A stretch of 64,000 nucleotides of DNA from Oreocharis arfaki (Eukaryota > Chordata > Aves > Passeriformes > Paramythiidae). The stretch covers positions 79,565-143,564 of the forward strand of contig VZRR01010899.1 of assembly GCA_013398015.1 (NCBI GenBank), read 5' to 3'. The translations under genes and the position numbers were made by a program. Under the pieces are notes generated by a model. The model ran no database searches. It was not told where the DNA came from and worked only from the letters and a program-made list of their open reading frames with translations. Positions 36,891 through 50,479 of this stretch are shown here, piece after piece (position 1 is the first letter of the stretch; each line of letters starts with the position of its first letter).

Positions 36891-37984
36891 TTAAGTGGGT
36901 TGACCGTGTCTGGGTGCCAGGCACCCACCAAAGTCAGTCTTTCATTCCCCTTCTCACTTGGACATGGGAGAGAAAGTGTAAAAAGAGATTCATGAGTTGG
37001 GATAGGACAGGGAGAGATCAAAAATTGATTACTGAGATGAGCAAAACTGACTCGACTTGGGGATATGAACTCCATGTATTACTAACAAAATTAGAGCAGG
37101 ATAATGAGCAGTAAAATAAATCTTAAAAACACCTTCCCCCACTCCTTCCCAGGCTCTCCCTCCTCCCCCAGGAGCCCAGAGAGACCAGGAATGGGGGTTG
37201 TGGTCAGCTCATCACACGTTGTTCCTGATGCTGCTCAGGGAGAGGAGTTGGAGTCCTTCCCCTGCTCCAGTGTGGGGTCTTTCCCACAGCAGACAGTTCT
37301 GCATGAACTTCTCAGTGTGAGTCCATCCCACGGGCAGCAGTTACCCACAGGCTGCTCCAAAGTGGGTGACTTCTCCACAGGGTGTGTCCTTCAGGAACAG
37401 GCTTCTCCAGTGTCCCCCATGGGGTCACAAGTTCTGCCAGCAAACCTGCTCCAGCATGGGCTCGTCTCTCTACAGGTCTTGCCAGAAACCTGCTCCAGCA
37501 CAGTCTTCCCGTGGAGTCACAGACTCCTCTGGGTTTCCCCCTGCTCCAGCCTGGGCTCCTGCAGGGGCTGCAGGTGGATCTCTGCTCCCCTGTGCCCTCC
37601 CTGGGCTGCAGGGGCACAGCTGCCTCACCATGGGCTGCTCCAGGGGCTGCAGGGGAATCTGAGCTCCAGGAACTGGAGCAGCTCCTGCCCCTCCTCTGCC
37701 CTGCCCTGGGTATCTGCAGGGCTGTTCCTCGCACATGTTCTTTTCCTGCTTTTGTCTGGCTGCAATTACATCCATAGAATAACATTTTTCCCTTCTCATA
37801 TCTGTTATCCCAGAGGTGTTACCATCATCACTGGTGGGCTTGTCCTTGGCCAGCAGGTTTCATCCTGGATCCAGCTGGCATTGGCTCTGCAGGACACAGG
37901 GGAATCTTCCAGCAACTTCTCACAGAAGCCTCCCCTGTAGCACCCCCACCCCCCACCAAAACCTGGCCATACAAGCGCAAAACA
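36891..37984 (-). mobile_element. Solo LTR, avian ERVL-like, 1094 bp
   Basis: The minus strand runs from TGTTTTGCGC through repeated 'GGAGCAG…CCACGG' type units to CACCCAGACACGGTCAACCC, the layout of a well-known dispersed avian LTR. Target duplication AGCAT at 36886-36890 and 37985-37989 (the match extends to AGCATTTA because the degraded LTR end begins TTA). The terminal TG has decayed at the left edge. No gag, pol or env sequence is present, so this is a solo LTR. It has the same orientation as RIT2 and lies about 9.2 kb upstream of the RIT2 ATG. Plus-strand open frames of 278 and 131 codons inside it are antisense, low-stop artefacts. Confidence 0.85.
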
Positions 37985-39109
37985 AGCATTTACACCTCAA
38001 TATCACTACAGTAACCCTTGCTCTCATCTAAATGCCTGTTCTTGGATCAGTGTTGCCAAAAAACCTTAGCATTTTAGCTACCAGACGAGCAGCAGACCAC
38101 GGCTTTGATATAGCCAGTGCCTGACAGTTGTCAAAATTCTTCCCAGCATTTCAACCCCTCACATTCCAGAAAGATTATGAGATACATTGTCTTTAAAAGG
38201 AAAATATGCACGATGATGTAAATTTAAAATGAGAAGTTTATTTTCATTCCTCTTTTTTGTCTTTTTTTTTTTAACAGAGAACTGAAAAAGGCAACTTCTT
38301 TAATGCAACATCACTCTATTTGATTATCCTGAAAACAGATTATCCTCTGCCCTGAAGACAATATTCTCACATTCTTTATTAAATCAGCTCCTCTTTTGAG
38401 ATGAAGACCATAGCTATGTCTTCCTTTTTTTACATAAAGAAATAGATGTTCTGATCTTTCAGCAGGCAGCCTAGTTCCAAGTTTGCCTGAAGTAAATGGT
38501 GTCTAGATTTATCATGCACCTCATTAAGTACAGTTAAATTCTTCCATGTATTAAGTGATATTTCTTTGTGAAATACTGACTTGGAAAAAGTGCTGCAAGT
38601 TAGCAAAATCTAAAAAGAAAAGGAAAGCAAAAGACCATGATAAGGATTCATTGTCTGTAAAGATAGATTTGAGAGACTGTAAATACGGTTACAGGTAAGT
38701 AATAAAGATTATTTCTTTACAGTTATGGTTATTGCTCCATAACAAGTGTCATAGCTTAGCAATTTTTTAATTATCTTTAAACATTTCTTTTGATTTGGCT
38801 ATTAGTAACATCTATGTGGTCATGTAGAACATGCCCCTGACAACAGCAGTATTATCAAACAATAATGAGTCAAAGTATGTTGGATGGTTGTTTTTGTATC
38901 ATATTAATTTTGACTCACAGTAATGAAGAGGCATCTAAAAAAATGTATTGCCAGAAATTTGGCCTTGATTTTTTAAACATCTTCACCCTCCCAACTTTTT
39001 AGAGAAAAGGGTGGCTTCTATGACCCATTTCTTAGAATCTCCAGTGGAACTTTCTCTAACTTACTGCTGCAGAATGCCACTGCTGCTGAGCGCTGAATGT
39101 TCCCCAGAT

Positions 39110-39156
39110 TTTATTATTATTATATTATTATTGTTATTATTATTATTATTATTATT
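39110..39156. repeat. (TTA)n microsatellite
   Basis: About 15 units of TTA with a TATA and a TTG interruption. It explains a run of leucines in one open frame. Confidence 0.97.
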
Positions 39157-39639
39157 TGTGTTCAATGTCAGCATTCATTTCTCTGGGAAAAAAAAAAGTG
39201 ACAGTATCATCTAATTTAAATCTCCCTGTAAATCCTATTCAAACAGGTGTTACACAACTTTATTCTAAAAAAAGGAAGTTTTAATGGCCAGGTTTGCATA
39301 GAGTTTAGAAAGGCCTTCGGAGCAAGTTCTTGCCCTGAGCCCTCAGAATCCTGGAGAAAACATTCCCAAAGCAAATCTGGAATACTGACTTTGCCAGCCT
39401 GAATTTCCTTCTCTCCTCATGTATATGCAACAGCGATTCATCTGGCAGGTATGGGCCATGAACCATGCTAAAGAATCCTCCAATTGCAGCAGAAATGCAC
39501 TATAATGAGTCCCATAAAAATCACTAAGTCTGACATTGGAAGGACATTGGGAATATTAAAATTGAGATTCAGGTGTCTGGAGAGCATGGGTGCACATTAC
39601 CATACATTTCCCTAAGCCTGTAAACTATTCTTGTCCTGC

Positions 39640-39880
39640 TGCAATTTGCACAGTGCAGTAATTAATTGTGGATTATTTTTATAGGATAATGGTGAGCATA
39701 ATCAGTCAAATTTAATTGACAGCCCACTGGAACTTAATGAGATTTGATTTTTTAGAGTTTTGAATTTTTGAAAACCTCAAATTAAAGGCAGACAATTAAG
39801 ACTGATACCATCAAACACTGTCCAATTAATCACAATTTATTTACCAATGCACACATCCTGTTGTACCAAATACAGTAATG
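39640..39880. promoter_or_regulatory. Candidate enhancer-like block, many TAAT motifs
   Basis: Within about 200 bases there are several homeodomain-core motifs: GTAATTAATTGTGG, TTTAATTGAC, CTTAATGAG, GACAATTAAG and CCAATTAATCAC. They are set in repeat-free, homopolymer-poor sequence. This pattern is common in conserved vertebrate enhancers but is also easy to get in AT-rich DNA. Function is inference only. Confidence 0.25.
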
Positions 39881-40847
39881 TCAAATAGATATTTTCTTAC
39901 CACATTTTATTTTTAAGGTGGGCTTTCATTTTCTTTCCTATTCCTCTGGCAGTATCAGTAATACCTTATGACTTACCATGGTTTTTTTTATTCATGTATA
40001 ATTATTCATCTATTAATATTTTCTTTTTTAAATGTAATTTATGTGGATCATATATAAAATAATTATAAATCTCCTTGAGAAATATTTCTGATGTTTCATG
40101 AACAGAATCTTATCCAGCTCATGGCTGAAATTGCATCCTTATTTCATCTACTACCCTGTTATTTGTTTGCACATAAGTCACAGAAACATATATTAGAAGA
40201 ATACCTGATAATTTGCTTCTTCCTTATTGCTTCCCCAAATCTTTGGCAGGATTATTCAGTCACATAGATTGCATTTATAAATGTGCAGATGTTCTTTTTA
40301 TTTTTTCTGGACTTTGTATTTGCTCTATGTGAAATAAGAATAATCATAAACTCGGAAAACTGAATTGAAGCCTGAATTATGCAGTTCTTCAAACCACATG
40401 GGCTTCTTCCATCTATCTCCTCATGCTCAAATTGATAAATGGTAAAAGATAACGAAAGTCTGATGATTTAAGCAGCTCCAGAACAATCACCGGCATCACA
40501 TTGCTTCCTAAAAATCATTCATAATCACAGGAGACTTTTGCACTTGTTATCCCCTGTTATCCCCTTATCCTCCTCGACAGCATTATTATGTGAGGGGTGT
40601 GTCTGTTTGCATATGTTCAAGCACATATCCCTAGCATGCAAAAGGATGAGAGTGGTTTCTCAAGGTATTTGCTTATCTAGATAGAGGTTTTCAGGAAAGG
40701 CATTGTACTTTCGAGAATGTTGATTTCTCTGAATGTTTATTTTTACCCAAACTGAAATAATTCTGTACTCACAATGGTCATGTTTGACTGGCATCCCTAT
40801 TATGAACATCACATTGCTCTGAATTTCTGTTATTTTTCTCGTTGCCA

Positions 40848-41292
40848 CTCGGGCTGGAATGAAGAGAAGGAGGAGGGCAACAAAGCTGGTGAATGGCCGG
40901 AAGGAACGTCTGTGGTGAGTGGGTGAGGACTGTGGAATTGTCTAGGATGGAGAAAACGGGGCTGAGGAGTGATCTCATTGCTCCTTGCAGCTTCCTGAAG
41001 AGAGGAAGTGGAGAGGGAGGTGTTGAGCTCTTCTTGCTGTGATATAACACGTGGGAACAGATTAAAGCTGGGCCAGGGGAGATTTAGATCGGACATCAGG
41101 AGATATTTCTTCACCAAGATGGTGGTCAAACACTAGGACAGGCTGCCTAGAGAAGTGCTCCATGTGCCAAACCTGTCAGTGTTTAAGGGCATTTGGACAA
41201 TACCCTTAACTACACAATTTAATTTTTGGTCAGACAGCTGGACTGGATGACCACTGTAAGTTCCTTGCAACTGAAATACCCTATTCTATTCT
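40848..41292 (+). repeat. CR1 LINE, 3' fragment
   Basis: 'tggagaaaacggggctgagg' then 'agtgatctcattgctcc', 'gatcggacatcaggagat', 'tttcttcaccaagatggtgg', 'aggacaggctgcctagag', 'ctggactggatgaccac' and the tail 'ctattctattct' follow avian CR1 in order. About 445 bases, the longest CR1 copy here, with a 5' truncation and many small lesions. Confidence 0.94.
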
Positions 41293-44200
41293 AAAGTCTT
41301 TAAAGGTGAATCTAGACTAACATGTTAGTTTGGACTAGGAATGTTTTATTGAATAAAATTTCCTGACTGGCCTCAGTGACACATTTAGTGAAGGCACTTG
41401 GAGTGATTCGCTCTGCAGATCCCTTCTTCTGGGACAGGCGCTCATTAGCAATGTTGCTGCCTGGTGTCACCCCTGGCTGCTGAGAAACAAGGAGTAGGGA
41501 AGGTCAGTGAAGTGCAGTGAGTTTTCTGAAGGTAAACAATAATTGGTAGTTTGGGTTTGTTTTTTTTTTTGTTTCTCACTGCAACCTTTGCATAATCTGA
41601 CTTCATAAATTTCAAAGAACTAGCAGACTCAAATATTGAACAAAACAGGAAAAAGTGCTGAGATGAAACTGAGTCTTTGTGTAGGAGCGTCAGTTTTGGG
41701 TACAATAGCTTCACCAGAGCTTTGAAAAGTGTTGATGAAGGTATAGTTAAATCTCCAGAAAAAGAAGGTTTTAATATTCTACCAAAAAAAGGAAAAATAT
41801 AGAAATTTCAAAGGTATTCTCTGTAATATTGGCTCAAAACATGGAGTATTAAAAGGACGCTTCCTGAAAGAAAAGGGACAGAGAACTGCAAGGTGTCTGA
41901 TGCTATCAAACACAAAATAAAAAAAAGAAAAAAAAGCTTACTTTTTGCTTCTAGCTAAGACTTTAACACCTGTTTTCCCATGCTCCTTGTTGAATAAAAA
42001 GAGAAAGACCATTTCTACTTCACAAAAATGTAACATGGCCTATTTGAGTAACAGCATTTGCTGTGTGCTTTGAGACTAAACCCATAATGCAGCTTTTATA
42101 TCTGGATAGCTCATACAAAGCTGTCCAAACCCAAGAAAATCAACTCAGTGGTAAACCTTTTACCAATAAAATTTTACCAAGAAATTGGTAGTGAGTCCTC
42201 TAGTAATACCTATGGTTTTTTGGCCTCTAGGAGAGGACAAGTCATATAGGTTTTTCTTGACCCTTGCCTTGATTCATGGCTGCCTGACCTTGTGTCAGAA
42301 GTCTTTGGGAAGTATTGTATTTTAGTAAAACCCTCAGAGTACAGAAATCTACTTCAGGAAACCAGGCAGAAATGCTCAGAGAAATCTGGACAGCTCTTAA
42401 ACTAGCACTTTTACTCTTTAATCTTGTTTTGGAATAAGACCAGAAAAAACAATGCAAGCCACTGAGTATTACAGGAAGAAAGTATAAACACTTTGCAGTC
42501 ATATCCTTCTTATGAAACTACATCTCAATGTCCACACACGCTTGGTTCCAGATTTACATCATGTAATTAAAAACTTTTACTGAGACAAGAGTCAGACAAG
42601 TCCATAAATCATTTGGCCATGTAGTCCTTTCAAAGTCTGAACAGTTTTTAAGGATTTCTAGCTAACAGGTGTCTCCAGAATTACCTGAAGTGCTCAGGGA
42701 CCCAAAAATATGAGAACATGACAGGTATAGATTTCAAACTAGAGTTTCACTTTACGTCTGACACCGGAGGCTATGCACCAGTGCTGAGCAGTACCCTCAG
42801 AGCAGTCAGAGCATATGGCCTAACATAATGTATGACAAGCCTTGATTTTAAATAACATCCCTCCAGGGCCAAGAAGAGGGCCCTATAGCAACACACCTAT
42901 AATGTTTCACTGTCACTTTGGTCGGGCACACAAGCCTATGTTTATGTCTATTAATCAGCACAACTGTAGTAGTGACAATAACTAGAATTTTCAATGGAAT
43001 TTGGGAGCTCCTTGTGTTAAAAGATACCAGAGTTAGTACTGTGCTTCCTAACCTGCTGCAGTGTGACTGGCAGCAGATTCTCCAAAAATTTGTCTCAGAA
43101 GTAACACAATTCCAGCTTTACCTAACAGAATAGGTGGGTAGATTTTTTAAGGAAAATACATAGATGGAGTCAGAAGAAAGCAAAAGAGAGGAAGCAAAGA
43201 AGAAAGGAAGAAAAAGGCAAAGAACGACATGAAGACAGTAAAACACATACAGCAGGAGGGAGAAAGGGTTGATTTAGATTCCTCATAGCTAAAAATCCAA
43301 ATTGTCTAAATGCCACACTTGCACACGTGCCTGAAAATTGGTACCCAACACTACCTTTCCCAGGCAAATGGAAAGTAATTTCTGCCATGGCCTGTTCAGA
43401 TGTTTCCCATGGTACTTATCATGCCCATAAATGCTGTGGTATGGACGGCAAGGCAATCTGAAATCTCCACATTTTTGTTTCACCAGGTATTTCTCTTCAG
43501 TTTCTGCATTCAGTCGGTGCTCTTAAAACTGGCCTCTAACACGCAAGGAGTGAAAAATGTCATTATCGCTACAAGTTATTTTATCTAAAGAACCTTTTTT
43601 TCCATTATAGTTTTGAACCTTTCTGAAATCACATTTCCTGTGCCATAGAAGAAACCCTTTGCTTCCAGTCTATTTCAGAGAAAAGAGAGGCACTTCCACT
43701 TATTGTGCCAGCACTCTAAACCACCAAAAACACAGGAGAAGGAGAACCAGGAGTGCTATTCCAGCTGCACAGATCTCTTAAAAGAATTGAGGAATGTAAT
43801 CATGTAACTCATATCTTGCAGTGGAACATATTAAAATACTGACTACTGGCTGCCAGGACAAGTTCCATTTGTCCTACTGTGATTTCACCACTATGCAAAC
43901 AAATGGCACTAATAGGGCAGTATTCTTAAGAACACGCTTTTGGCCTGCCTGTTGGGACCTTCATCTAAGGATGAGCCCTGTGTTCCAGCTTCTAAAGAAT
44001 TCATGTTAGTAGTATTAGAAGTTACAGTATCTTACCCTGAATGGGCAGAATGAGAAATAGAATGTCTGTCAAAATAGGATAATGCTTCAGCCATCTGCCA
44101 TCTGACCTTGGCAGCATGTAAATCCATTCCCATTTCAGCAAACCTCCATAAACTTCAGCCAGTAATCATACTCCATGTACATGGAATATTTCTGTAACTT

Positions 44201-44737
44201 CAGTAGAAATAATCACCACTTCAGAACACAGTATTCTACTGGGTTTATGTCGCTCTAGCTACAGATTTGTGCCTTTCTACCAATGCTACATCAAAAAACA
44301 CATTTGCACTCACTATAAGCATTTCAGATAAGCATAAAGATACTGCGCTTCTTAAATCCTCTGTGTGCTCATCTCCAGCTCCTCATCCCTTATTTTCCTG
44401 AGATAACATACATTTGCCTGGAAGTTTAGGTTTTTATTATCACTGGTAGTATGGATATGAGTGATACAGATGTGATAAGCTGGACATCATGTTCAGCATC
44501 GTTTCCTAGGGCAGATAACATACATTAAACAACATGATGATAGAAGGTACAAAAAGTGAGGTGCAATTGTGGCAATAATGGTTCAGTGATTGGCATTTCA
44601 GCAAAATAAATGGATTGCACTTAACCAGCTGAGAGAGAGAGCATTCCCCCAGCGACAAAGGAAACAGGCTCTTCGATGATTACTGAATCTCTGTAGTTAT
44701 TTAAGAAAATAAAATTATTTGTTAGCAAATGATGTTC
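41293..44737. other. Noncoding flank, nothing recognised
   Basis: AT-rich sequence with a purine tract at 43162-43226 (GAAGAAAGGAAGAAAAAGGC). No gene or large repeat was recognised. Confidence 0.6.
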
Positions 44738-44862
44738 TAGACCAGATTGAATGGGGCTCTGAGCAGCCTGGTCTAGTGGAAGATGTCACTCACCATGGCA
44801 GGCAGTTGGAAATAGGTGATCTTTTAGATCCCTTCCACCCCAACCCATTCTATGACTCTGTG
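44738..44862 (+). repeat. CR1 LINE, 3' terminal fragment
   Basis: 'gcagcctggtctagtgg' then 'aagatgtcactcaccatgg', 'cccttccaccccaaccc' and 'attctatgactctgtg' are the last ~125 bases of a CR1 element in sense orientation. Confidence 0.93.
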
Positions 44863-47800
44863 AAATACAAAGTGAATATTCAGTAGCTTACTATACCTCA
44901 TCTAACAGTGTGTGATTTGGTACAGAAACTTTTTCAGAAATTCAGGTCTCATCTCAGGCTTAAAATATCCAAAATTGTGAGATCCCAGATTGCTGGCATC
45001 TACTGATGCCTAGGTCAGCATTCATCCTTGTGACTTCCAGCTCTCCCTATGTATCATTTTGAGCAGCATGAAGCTAAAACAAGCCAAGACAACAACATGC
45101 ATTTCAGTAGATAAATTCTTACTGCAGCTCTGAGCAAATAACAGAATCAATAACGTGATGGGCTCTTCTCCCATCTCCTACTTTTATCCAAATTTACTCT
45201 GTTAGTGAATCAGCATTTCAGCACATCAGATTCTTGCCTGGGTGTTCACACAACACAACCACTACAATCTAAACTAGAAGATGCAAAAAGGTTTGCAGGA
45301 TGGATAACTCCTGTCTTTGTCTTCTCCGTTCCACTTGCATGCTGTTACCACACCCTTTCATGCTTGCTCTGAGCATGTTCATTCCATTGTGTCTTAAACT
45401 AAGATGCAAATAGCCTATAAAACTATTTAGGATGCAGGTGTATAAATGTGCTCCCCTGCCCTTCCCCAACCCTTGAGAGCACAGATCTCTTTTTACTGTG
45501 CCATTATGTTTAAAGAATTGCAAATTGTAAAGAGTGTGCACAGGGGAATGATCACTGCAAAATTCTCAGTTCAATGCCACACAGGTATTCTAGCATTCTT
45601 AGATTATCCACCCAAAAATCTAAACAACAGAAATGGAACACAAAATGCTTTGCAAGACCTATAAGTGGTTACTCGCTATTATAGTTGCATTTTATACCCT
45701 TGGAAAAGTACATCTAAAGGAAGTGTGGGATGGATAAAGAGTCCACCTGCTTAAAAGATAAGAATAAAATACTGTTCCTTGTATAGGTGGAAAGCTGACA
45801 GTTTACCAAGGGAATTGTAGAGAGAATTAGCTTCAAAGTGTACAAATGAAGAAAAATGTCCTGCAGCAGAGCACAACAATATGTACATAAAGCAAGTAAT
45901 GACTGTTATTGCCCAAGAGACATGACTGGTACTAAATGTTAGTGGAAATGGATCTTTACTTTCTCCTGTAAATCTGAATTCCTAATTAATACAAACTAAA
46001 AGCCCAGCAGAATCTTGAGTTCGTACTTGTAAACCATCATGGCAGCATCTTTCAGTGCCTGACAAACACACCTATTTTCTTTACAGCAGCTTCCACTATA
46101 AACAATAACTGCACAGATTTAGAGGCCTAATTTCGTTTAGAGGTGAGACAGTTTCATGGCCTTTCTTTCCAGAAGGGACAAAGCAGGCAAAGCAAAGGTG
46201 ACAAGTAACAGAGGACATGCATTCACTTACACTTTTGTACTGTTTTCTGTAACAGAATCTAGAGATGGTTGCCATGTGGACAGCAGGGCTCTGAAACACA
46301 GCCTTAGGAACACAAGGCATGGCTCCTTTTAACTAATATTATATTATAAAATAGATCAGGAGACTAACTCCTTTAGATATTTACACAAGAAAAGAAACAT
46401 CTCCCTATGCCTCATTTTGAGATTCCCAGTCTTTTTTTTTTTATGTTTTCCCAGAGACCATGAATGCAACTTTTCCAAATGGAGCCTAATACATCTCTAG
46501 TGGTTAGTACTTAATCTTATTTGAGAATTTATTCACTGTTAACCATTGGCACTCACTGGGAGTGTCCCTAACTTTCAAATTTCTTCTTCCCATTTTGCTG
46601 GAATCTGTAGCTTTTTCAGTCAGAAGAAACAAGTCTACAGGGGTTTCAAATGCTGGTGGAGAAAACTGTAGCCTATCTAGTGATGAGGTTGCATTCAGTT
46701 TATTGAACAATCCCGGTGATGTTTAGCAGAGCAATAATTGAGCAATGAAAAATAAATCAGTCCTATTCACTGAGTTACATGTTCAGGTGTTTAGTGATTG
46801 GGCAGCTGATTTTTGGTTTTATTTTTATTTTTGAACACTGACTTACAAATCTACAGAGGTGGGGTTGGTTGCAATTATGATATATGTAGGAAAAGCACAG
46901 AAGCATGGCAAATCTTTCATCTTGTCAGCTGCCCTGAATAATGTTTACAGAGACAGCCTTCACACACACTACCTTCCTACTAACTTCCAAGGAATCTTCC
47001 AATGAACTGTGAAAAAACTGCCATACTGTAAATGGAATCAAAACCCATTAAACACCTGTAGGAAAAAAGTATTGTCATGCAAATTTTTTTTTTTGGGGGG
47101 GTGGGGAAGTGTTTTTAAATTTTGGTATTTTGGTGGTTTTTGAATTTTCTCTTATTTTGTGGTTGTGTTTTTTTGGTTTTTTTTAAACAGGAAACTCAAG
47201 CTACAAGAAAAAAAAAAGGATAAAATATTGTGGTTTTTTTTTTTTTTTCCTAGAATAACAACAGAAATAAATTTAAAAAACCCCAACAACAAGCATGCAC
47301 TGGCAGGATTCAATTTGCCAAAACAAAGATTTCCTTTCATAAAGGAATTCTGCATTGTCAGAAATGGAAATAATTAGTTCCTTCTCCTGATATCTAATAA
47401 AAATCAGAAGTTTTTTTTAGAATATGATAATTAATATATCATGATTAAGTTGCTTGATGGACTGTAGTTGTTGCTCATAAACACTCATTACAACTTTTGC
47501 ATTGGCTTAGGAAACACATTTCATTTACAAAACTCTTCCTTGTATGTCAAGGAAAATCACCTGTCTCTTCACTTTTAAACTCTGGAATTTGTCTTTCCTC
47601 AGTAAAATGTCTGTGTGGCTGTCCTAAAATGGAATTTTTAGGGGTGCTGCCAGGAAAAGATATGCTCTTCACAAATGGCCTATTCGCTGCATGGTGGAAT
47701 CAAGATGAATTTTTTTTCTCCCATCAGCTTCAGACTTCTGGATAAGAACTGCATTCTCAAAGCAGGCTTTGGAGATATATGGAAATCTTATTGACTGCTA

Positions 47801-48278
47801 GGATTCATGTGACTAATACCCACATACACTGACTTGAACACTTAGGACTGTCATTGATTTTTTGCAGCAGGCTTGGATTATAAACTGCTGTAGGATTTCA
47901 GCACCCCATGTCAAGCCTTATGCCTCAGTATTAGCATATTTTTCTATCCTTTGTTAAATCAAACAGACTTTTATTTTTTTCTGGCTATCCAGCTGCTTCA
48001 AATTAAAGCTATGATTCCCTCATGGACTTCAGCTTGCTATAGATTTTCTTAAAAATGTCAACAATCTCCTCGCTCTGAAGAGATGAGCTTAGGCGAGATA
48101 ACCTTCGCACAGACAGAGCTCCTGTATTTGCTGAGCCTCAGTCCAGAATCATCTGTAAACCGCACTTAAGAAACCACAAGCGTTTTTATTTTGTTCTAGA
48201 CAGAAGACAGAAAACATTCTATTTCATTTAAACTGTGTAAGAATTCTTATAGTTTGAAATTATCAGTCATTTCATTTT

Positions 48279-48334
48279 TTTGTTTGGTTTTGGTTTTGGT
48301 TTTTTTGTTTGTTTGTTTGTTTGTCTGTTTGTTT
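48279..48334. repeat. (GTTT)n simple repeat
   Basis: GGTTTTGGTTTTGG followed by GTTTGTTTGTTTGTTTGT, about 56 bases. Confidence 0.95.
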
Positions 48335-50231
48335 CTCTAGGTAAAAAAAAAAAAAAGTATGATGAAAACAGCCCAGATTTCACCCAAGTTCAGTTCATTA
48401 AAATCTCTGAAACCTGGGAGATTTTTAATGAGAAGTGATTGGCATATTTAAATGTGATATTCAGTTGAAGGATCCCTATCACCCAGGTATATTTTTCACA
48501 GAGGTGTTAATAGTGATGTAAACCATCAGGAGACTAATCCCATACATTAATAAACACAGAAGCAACTGAAGTCTAGCAGCATTGGATGCTGCAAGGAAAA
48601 CAGCCCACTCATCCCAAACGTTGCAACACAGAAACTTGTGGCACTGGGGGAAGGCTGTGTTCATACAGAAACAAATTTATTCTAAATAAAAATTAAAAAA
48701 AAACAAAAAAAAAACCCAACAACAACCAAAAAAAGCTATAATTAACAGAAAGATAAATTTGGAAAATACAAATTTGGAAAATTTGGAAAATCTCAGTAGG
48801 GTCAAAAATCAGGTCTGTATGAATAACTGGGGTTTTTCAGTTTGGTGGTCAAATCTACAAATTACAGGAATTGTACAATTTTTAAAACAGTACTCATGTA
48901 AGAACAGCTGAATTCTGTTTAGGACTGCAAATACCTTCGGGCTGTCCAAAGCTAATATTCTTCCTGTGATAAATGACACCATCATGAACATTTTGAGCCT
49001 GCCAGAAGCCAAATATGTCCCAAAGTCATGCATTCAGCTTTAGTTAACATCTTTATGGTAACCTTAGATGACTTCACCCCATTATCAGTGCATCTGATGT
49101 GAAGGATTTAATTTTCTGTTTGTTTAGCTTTCTGTTAGGGAGATTATCAGCTAGCTTTGCTTTAAAATACATATTTGACAAAGCTGAAGTATGGATTGCT
49201 TTTGGTGTCTTCTGAATATGGAAGCAAAATCTTTATGAAATGCTGAAGTGCATCCCTGATAATATTGACAAATATAATTCATGTATAAAGATATTCTAAG
49301 CAAAACAGAGGGGATAAATCACAGGTTGTGAAGTGTTTTCCATCTTTAAAAAGTATACAAAAATTTTAAAAAGGAAGACTAGGGAAGGAATAATTGCCCA
49401 ACCAGTGATTTTAGCCTTCTACCACTTACCTTGTGTTCATTTAAATTCCCTCAGGCCACTAAAAATAATTAAAGTGTAACAAGTATATGTTAATTCCAGA
49501 CTTTTTTTGCTTTTTCAAGTTTAACTGAGATTTAAAAAAAAAAAAAAGAAAGGGTATAAAGCATCAGTTCAAAGTAAGCTGAGTATCAAAAACTGAATGA
49601 TACTGCTGGTTTAAATTGAGGGAGAAAAGAGTCCTGTTTTACTTTAGTGGATCACTAATGAAAAATTCAACTATTAACTTTAATATCATTGGTGGAAGTA
49701 TCTAGCATTTTTGTGCAATGTGTCATAATTAGAAAATAATGTTATACTTATTGAACTTTGATAATCATACTCCTCTCCCCTCCTAAAAGAAAAATTGTGG
49801 TTCACAAGTCAGCTAGTGTGTGCATTCTGTTCTTAAGACTTATATAAAAAGACATCTTTTTGACAAGTGGAACATTTGCAGAACATAATTTCTTAGTGTC
49901 CTATATGAAATTACTACTTGGAAGAGGTTTTTTAATAATATGCTATGTAAAACTGCATAGACAATGAAATCTCTGGATATAAATTTTGCAAATAAGAGCC
50001 CTATCCATAAAATAATTTTGTCCTACCTTTAAAATCCACTTCTAATGAGATGAACTAAAGCCACTTGCAATACCTGTGCACAAAATACAGTTGTCATCCT
50101 CTGGTTAAAAAAAAAAAATAAATAACTTGGATGCTGAAGTGATTTACAATATTTTACATGAGAGGTGGAGAACTGTATGAGGGGTTCTGGCATAATATTG
50201 CTGAAAACAGATAAATATGTAGATTGATATG

Positions 50232-50276
50232 TAGATAGATAGATAGATAGATAGATAGACAGACAGATAAATAGAC
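50232..50276. repeat. (GATA)n microsatellite
   Basis: AGATAGATAGATAGATAGAT passing into GACAGACAGATAAATAGA. This is a likely polymorphic tetranucleotide. On the other strand it gives a spurious open frame of repeated S/I/Y/L. Confidence 0.97.
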
Positions 50277-50479
50277 AAAAAAAAAAAATTCCTGGTGAGA
50301 ACAAGTCTAACTTGTTTTAAATCAGAAAGTTGTATTTTGACAATTTGTGAAAATTGCTGCCCTCTAATCAGCAAAGCCTTTGATCTTCCACGGATTAAGT
50401 AAGGTAGACCCCCAGAAACAGAGAAGGACAACTATAAACTTTGATCAACATTCCTATCAAGATATTTTGATCAGATGAC

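Larger units (their letters stand above)
37990..40847. other. Upstream flank, AT-rich noncoding
   Basis: Contains the (TTA)n microsatellite at 39110 and a homeodomain-motif cluster at 39640-39880. No gene was recognised. Confidence 0.6.
44863..50479. other. Noncoding flank with simple repeats
   Basis: AT-rich sequence with T/G-rich and A-rich homopolymer patches at 47083-47275, (GTTT)n at 48279, A-rich DNA at 48690-48735 and (GATA)n at 50232. No gene was recognised. Confidence 0.6.

Noticed and set aside
37104..37940. 278-codon plus-strand open frame, the longest uninterrupted by gaps
   Set aside because: It lies inside the solo LTR on its antisense strand. The repeated Pro/Ser/Cys/Leu pattern comes from the LTR's GC-rich internal repeats, and no protein family matches.
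50029..50431. Frames with repeated Ser-Ile-Tyr-Leu
   Set aside because: They are translation of the (GATA)n microsatellite.
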